Source: Morella rubra (lineage: Eukaryota > Streptophyta > Magnoliopsida > Fagales > Myricaceae). From it: DNA of 64,000 nt. Of this stretch, positions 58,355-64,000 are shown in pieces (position 1 is the stretch's first letter; the number at the start of each line of letters is the position of its first letter). The position numbers and the translations under genes were made by a program. Where the stretch lies: NCBI GenBank assembly GCA_003952965.2, contig CM025851.1, positions 21,917,080 to 21,981,079 on the forward strand, written 5' to 3'. A model generated the notes under the pieces. That model searched no databases and was not told the origin of the DNA. It saw only the letters and a list, made by a program, of their open reading frames with translations.

Positions 58355-61300
58355 TCTTAACACAAACCAGCTCGGTGTACAAAAATCAAAATCAGAGCAA
58401 CGGCTGAATCTTGCAGAGATAAAGGAGAAAATATTGCAGCAAAAATCAAGCTAAAGGAGAAAACTTGGTGTACAAAAATCAAATCAGAGCAACGGCTGAA
58501 TCTTGCAGAGATAAAGGAGAAAATAGTGCAGCATGATTCACTGCCGAAAATAAAGTTAAAGGAGAAAAATATTGCAGCATAATGATTTGTCTCATTTATT
58601 GCTCAGTATTGACAAAGTCAAAAGTGCTACAAATTTGTCTTAGCCAAATCTACGGGATTTCATCCAGTTTGAAAAAAGAAAGGCGTCAATTGGAGACAAA
58701 GCGTCAAGTTCAACGGTTTTTTTTTAATTAATAGTTTTTATATACAATTATTCTCTTGCCTTCAATACGCTTGATACTCTAGTTTAAATATCCTATGTAA
58801 TCGGCTCTTGATGTTCACGTTGAAACGAAATACAAAAAATTCTAGTTACAATTCAAATTTTCTTCTCGGTATCAGAGCCAATTGAGCATCAAGAGCCCAT
58901 TTTTTTTATCCACTTCCATGGCCTCTTTCTCTCAACGTCGGTAATTTTATCACTTTAAAACTCAAACAAGACAACTATCCCTTGTGGCGTGAGCAAGCAT
59001 TGGCTCTCGCTGAAAGTCAAGAATTGGTTGGGCATCTCACTGGTGACACAATCATTCCAACCATGTATTCCACTCTAACCACCGAAAATCCCACTGCCCA
59101 GCTCACCAATGACTACATCAGTTGGAGCAAATCTTACCGTCTTCTCCGTGGGTGGCTCATTGGCACACTCACTGAAGAAGCTCTTGGTCTTGTTATTGGC
59201 CTAGACACTGCACAGGCTGTTTGGGATGCACTCAAGGAAGCTTACGCCCAAGACTCTCAAGAGCGAGAGTTCACACTTTGTCGACAATGACTTATCTATG
59301 CAAAGAAGAAGGCATCACCATTGTCGAGCATCTTCGGAATTTCAAAGGCATCTGTGACAACCTTGCTGCAATAGGAAGCCTCGTACCTGACAAAGTGAAA
59401 GTTTTTTCACTTCTCACAAGCCTAGGCCCAAAATACGAATCCTTTACCACAACTATGTTAAAGCCTCCACGTCCATCCTACACTGAATTGGTCTCTCTTT
59501 TGCATGGATATGAACAACACCAAAATTGATTTAGCACCAACACATCAACTCATCAATTGGCCTTCTAAGGTCAAAAGCAACATCCTCTGCAACAAACTTC
59601 TCAAAGACGAGGATTCTAAAATCAATTCAATCCCAATGGTCGTGGGTTTCAAGCTCATAATTCCAATCACAACACATCTAGCAACGTAGATCAAAACCAC
59701 TACAATCGTCAGTCTTCTCAAGACGACAACAATCAGAATTCTGTAAATTGACGACTACCTCCTTCAGGCCAACGACGCATGACACCATTAGAGCGGGAGA
59801 TGTATCGTAACGAGTGCTGTCAATACTGCGGGGTAATGGGCCATATTGCTAAAATTTGTTGGCACTTGCCTCAACGTCCGGTCAAACAAGATGAGATCCC
59901 GCAAGCACTGGCTGCTCTCACTCTTGACAATTCAGTCCTTCGCACTGAGTGGACATTCGACACAGTAGCCTCCAATCATATGACAGGTAATGTAGGTATG
60001 TTAACAAATTTACGTCCATATTTAGGCACAGATTCAGTTGTTATTGGAGATGGCACTTCTCTTACTATTAAAGTCGTTGGAGATACATGTATTAAAAATA
60101 ACACTACTGCTATTCACCTTAATAATGTTCTTCATGTTCGTCATTTAGCAAAAAACTTACTCTCTGTAAGCCAACTCACGGATCAATATCCTTTAAATTG
60201 TGAATTTTCTAACAAGGATTTATGTGTTACGGAATGGGAGACAGGTCACAAAGTGATGACACGCAAACGCAAGGGTGATCTGTATGTTCTCTCTAGTCAC
60301 ATGAATTGCATTACTCCAATCGATTTAGATCCAGCTTTGCAGAAGTGTGGCATCAACGGTTAGGACATCCACAAGCATCTGCTCCCTAGTTTCTTAAGAA
60401 TAAGGGCTTAATTCAAGTTCAAGGAGTCAATAAGCTACAGTCCATTTGTGACAGTTGTCAATTAGGCAAATTAAGTAAAATGCCTTTTTCTTATTCTGAA
60501 AACTCTAGCTCAGCTATTTTTAATAAAATGCACTGTGATTTGTGGGGTCTTGCACCAACTTTATCTCTTGGAAAATTTCGTTATTATGCTTGTTTGGTTG
60601 ATGATTTCTCACGTTATACTTGGATTTTCCTCTTAAGGCTAAATCTGAGTTTGTAGATGCGTACTTGGCTTTTGAGAAGTATGTCACCAGACAGTTTGAG
60701 AAGAAAATAAAAGTCTTCCATTTTGATGGAGGAGGTGAATTTGTTAACTCCAGACTCACCTCACACTTCCAAACGCAAGGAATAGTACATCAAATTTCTT
60801 GTCCTCACATACCGGAACAAACATGTATGGTTGAGCGTCGCCATAGAATAATTCGTGAACTAGGCATGACATTGCTCTTTCATTGTGTTGCTCCTTTATC
60901 TTTATGGGTAGAAGCTTTTACAACGCAATCTTTTTACTAAATCGACTTCCATCTTCTGCTATTAATTTTGATACACCTTATTTTAAGCTGCATGGGGTTC
61001 ACCCGACTTACTCTTTTCTGCGAGTGTTTGGATCCAAATGCTTTCCATATACTTGGGACACACGCAAGAATAAATTTGATCCTAAAACTGTGCCTTGTGT
61101 TTTTGTGGAATATAGTGATAGGCACAAAGGATACAAATGCTTTCATCCGACTAGTCAGAAGATGTTCATTTCTCGACATGTGGTGTTCACTGAGACTAGC
61201 TTAAGAGTCATGTCAACGCAACATTGGAGTTTCTTCAGATCGATGGATTAGCATTTTTGATTCATGGCCTTACTTTGCCTCTTCATCAAACTAACCCACA

Positions 61301-63425
61301 CGTGCTATCCCATGGATCCAACGACTCAACTCCTATTTCAATTCCACTACCCACCTTGTCAATTTCTTCCGATAGACCAGAGATGAGTTTGGATGAAAGC
61401 CAACTCCCATCACAGTCCTCTCCTTTCCAACTGCCACCACCTCTCGAAAACTTAACACCGTGTTTAAATGAGAGACAATCTCCTTCAACATCCCTTAATC
61501 CTCCCCTTCACTCAATCGTTTCTGAACCTTTGAATCTTCACACTAACACTAGAATTTTTGTGCCTTCTTAGGAACAAGATCATGACTCTGGAATCCCTAA
61601 ACCTTTTGCTCCAATTGCACGTCAAAACAACACATCCCCTGATTCTACTCATAGCATGGTAACTCGATCCGAGCTTGGGATTAAGAAACCAAATCCCAAG
61701 TATGCTATGACAGTGGTTAGTCAAGATATTCCACGTGAACCTCGTTCCGTCAAGTTTGCTCTCAATCATGATGGATGGAGGAATGCAATGCAGGACGAGC
61801 TAGCTGCACTTCATCATAACCATACATGGAAGCTTGTCCCGCGTGATCCTACCATGCACGTCATTGGTTCCAAGTGGGTCTTTAAGTCCAAACTTAAACC
61901 AGATGGCACTCTTGATCTACTTAAGGCTCGCTTGGTTGCTAAGGGTTACCATCAAATGGATGGGGTTGATTACACTGAAACATTCTCCCTTGTCATCAAG
62001 CCAAGAACCATCCGCCTTGTTCTTAGTCTTGCCCTTGTTCAACATTGGCCTATCCGCCAATTGGACGTTAAAAATGCCTTTCTCCATGGCCTTATCTCTG
62101 AAGATATTTATATGGAGCAACCCCCAGGCATGGCTGATCCCCAATTTCCTACTCACGTGTGTAAACTACAACGTGCACTTTATGGACTGAAACAAGCACC
62201 TCGGGCCTGGTTTGATTGTTTTAGTGCTTACTTAAACATGGTTTTTTTTGTAGCTTAATTGATCCATCTCTCTTTATCTTACACTCTCCCCTTGGAACAC
62301 TAATTCTCTTAGTGTATGTTGATGATATGCTTCTCACAGGCTCTAATCCCCAGTTCTTAGACAACTTCATTAAGATTTTGAACACTGAATTTGCAATGAA
62401 GGATCTTGGTCCCGTTCATCACTTCATTGGTATTGAGATCACACCAACTCAAGATGGGTTGCATCTCTCACAATCTCACTATGCGCTCACCATGGCCAAA
62501 ATCTCATATCATGGTGTGCAAAGAAGCAAAATACCATTTCTAGATCAAGCACCGAAGCTGAATACCGGGCAATGGCCCACACTACTGCTGAACTTACATG
62601 GCTGACCTTTCTTCTCAAAGATCTTCAAGTTCCCATGCCACATCCCCCTGTCTTGTTCTGTGATAATCTCAGCGCTCTACACATGACAGTTAATCCGGTC
62701 TTTCATGCACGTAGCAAGCACATTGAATTAGATTACCATTTTGTGCGTGCACGTGTTGCCCTTGGTCTCCTTGTTACTCGACATGTCTCCACTACTCATC
62801 AAGTTGCGGATATCTTCACTAAACCAATGTCCAAAGCTTCCCTCGCCCTTTTTTCGAACCAAACTTAGCCTCCAGCCCCGGCAAAGTTTGCGGGAGAGTC
62901 TTAACACAAACCAGCTCGGTGTACAAAAATCAAAATCAGAGCAACGGCTGAATCTTGCAAAGATAAAGGAGAAAATATTGCAGCAAGGATTCAATGCCGA
63001 AAATCAAGCTAAAGGAGAAAACTCGGTGTACAAAAATTAAATTAGAGCAACGGCTGAATCTTGCAGAGATAAAGGAGAAAATAGTGCAGCATGATTCACT
63101 ACCGAAAATCAAGTTAAAGGAGAAAAATATTGCAGCATAATGATTTGTCTCATTTATTACTCAGTATTGACAAAGTCAAAAGTGCTACAAATTTGTCTTA
63201 GCCAAATCTACGGGATTTCATCCAATTTGAAAAAAAAAGGCGTCAATTGGAGACAAAGGACGCGTCAAGTTCAACAGTTGTTTTTTAATTAATAGTTTTT
63301 ATATACAATTATTCTCTTGCCTTCAATATGCTTGATACTCTAGTTTAAATATCCTATGTAATCAGCTCTTGATGTTCACGTTGAAATGAAATACAAAAAA
63401 TTCCAGTTACAATTCAAATTTCTTT
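58355..63425 (+). mobile_element. Ty1/copia element 3, both LTRs, TSD GCCGA
   Basis: LTRs at 58,355-58,864 and 62,899-63,425 flank a coding region, with GCCGA duplications at 58,350-58,354 and 63,426-63,430. Unit A preserves the empty site (AAGCCAAAGCAT, 30,280-30,291). A primer-binding site CGGTATCAGAGCC follows the left LTR, and a purine tract TTTGCGGGAGAG precedes the right LTR. Order: gag (58,917-59,530) with zinc knuckle CCQYCGVMGHIAKICW (about 59,818), protease (about 59,950), integrase (60,360-61,250), reverse transcriptase (61,760-62,560), RNase H (62,570-62,868). Broken, several breaks. The LTRs differ at roughly 15 positions plus a few short indels (about 3%), so insertion is within the last few million years. 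LTR ends are TC...TT rather than TG...CA. Confidence 0.9.
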
Positions 63426-63430
63426 GCCGA

Positions 63431-63815
63431 AGCATTCGTAGGGAGTTCATTTGTTAAGAAATTCGACAAGACAATGCAATTAAGGCATTTTTGTCCGCAG
63501 GTTCAATTGTTTTTTGTATCGTCGTTCGTGTAGTGAAGCAACTGAGATAGGAGGACCCAAGTGGATTTCCTATCCTTACTTGACATTAATTTTTCAAAGA
63601 AAACAAACATTAATATAGTCCTTAATTAGCTTCAACAATCTTTAAAATATTTATATTTGCGCAATATAATGATTTCACTATGTAACACACTCGCGCGCAT
63701 CACAATCACATATTGTCATTTCATGGCGTATGAAAAAACGTGTTTAATTTCTCGCCCATGCCTGTGCTCCCTAGTGGGTATTCTGATGGTACTCCTTGCC
63801 CATGGTTTCTACACT
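63431..63815 (-). repeat. 3' flank of RNase T2 unit D
   Basis: Matches unit A at 30,290-30,675 (GGACCCAAGTGGATTTCCTA, TTAGCTTCAACAATCTTTAA, CACTCGCGCGCATCACAATC) with about 10-15% scattered differences by eye. In unit A this DNA lies directly downstream of the minus-strand RNase T2 stop codon, so the matching gene of unit D should start further right, beyond the inserted CACTA element. Confidence 0.8.
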
Positions 63816-64000
63816 CACTACAAAAAAAATGATCTTTTAGCAGCGGTCGGAAACCGCTGCTATAGCTTTTAGCAGCGGTTGCGACCGCTATTGAAGGCCG
63901 GATCTATAGCGGTGGTCTCTTACCAGCGGTCGCGACTGCCGCTATAGACCTGAACTGCATTTGGCATTTTTTTTTAGCAGCGTTTTTAAAAACGCTGCTA
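63816..64000. mobile_element. Left end of another CACTA element, cut by the window edge
   Basis: It begins CACTACAAAAAAAATG and continues with repeated AGCAGCGGTC / GACCGCTGCT and CTATAGC words in both orientations, the subterminal pattern of a further CACTA family. The insertion interrupts unit D's 3' flank (unit A continues TTCTACACTTTTATTG at the equivalent point). Confidence 0.75.

Noticed and set aside
58164-58454. Plus-strand 96-codon frame starting MSRTPLGKALL
   Set aside because: It runs from the unit C/D boundary straight into the copia LTR, so it is not a single ancestral coding unit.

Overview
This is nuclear DNA from a flowering plant, very probably a woody eudicot. The evidence is AT-rich intergenic sequence, spliced genes with plant exon structure, a plant-type S-like RNase T2 gene, a piece of eudicot chloroplast DNA, and dense Ty1/copia, Ty3/gypsy, CACTA, hAT and L1-type elements. 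I cannot fix the species from the window.

1-19,600 is gene-bearing. Bases 1-1,342 are chloroplast DNA in the usual plastid order (end of rpl22, intact rps3, start of rpl16 with its group II intron). They abut a possible two-exon minus-strand gene of unknown product. Then come a clean non-autonomous hAT element with an 8-bp target duplication, a decayed L1 remnant and a SINE-like repeat. The one large host gene is a 14-exon minus-strand gene (11,034-17,972) for a CCCH-zinc-finger, TrmA/TRM2-type tRNA (uracil-5-)-methyltransferase. Its first intron has a GC donor, and exon 8 lacks one base relative to the conserved frame.

19,600-30,220 is repeat fossils: a decayed hAT transposase, gypsy (Athila/Tat-like) remains, and a CACTA element (24,864-29,691) inserted into an older inverted-repeat element and itself carrying a solo LTR.

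30,220-64,000 is a broken tandem array of an RNase T2 locus. Unit A (30,222-41,257) holds the gene on the minus strand, with its last exon split by a 5.26-kb copia element flanked by CCATC duplications. Upstream flanks of further units recur at 51,298-52,368 (B) and about 55,285-58,138 (C), and the 3' flank of a further unit (D) recurs at about 58,285-58,354 plus 63,431-63,815. The gap between A and B is an L1 LINE split by a hAT element that is itself split by a CACTA element, followed by another CACTA. Copia, solo-LTR, hAT and CACTA insertions divide B, C and D. The unit order predicts another minus-strand RNase T2 gene just right of the window.

The most unusual structure is in the CACTA element at 42,677-46,698. 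Both subterminal zones carry dense arrays of a self-complementary CGATCGATCG motif, in places phased at about 21 bp, flanking a spliced En/Spm-type accessory (TNPA / Transposase_24-like) gene. No catalytic CACTA transposase gene was found anywhere in the window.
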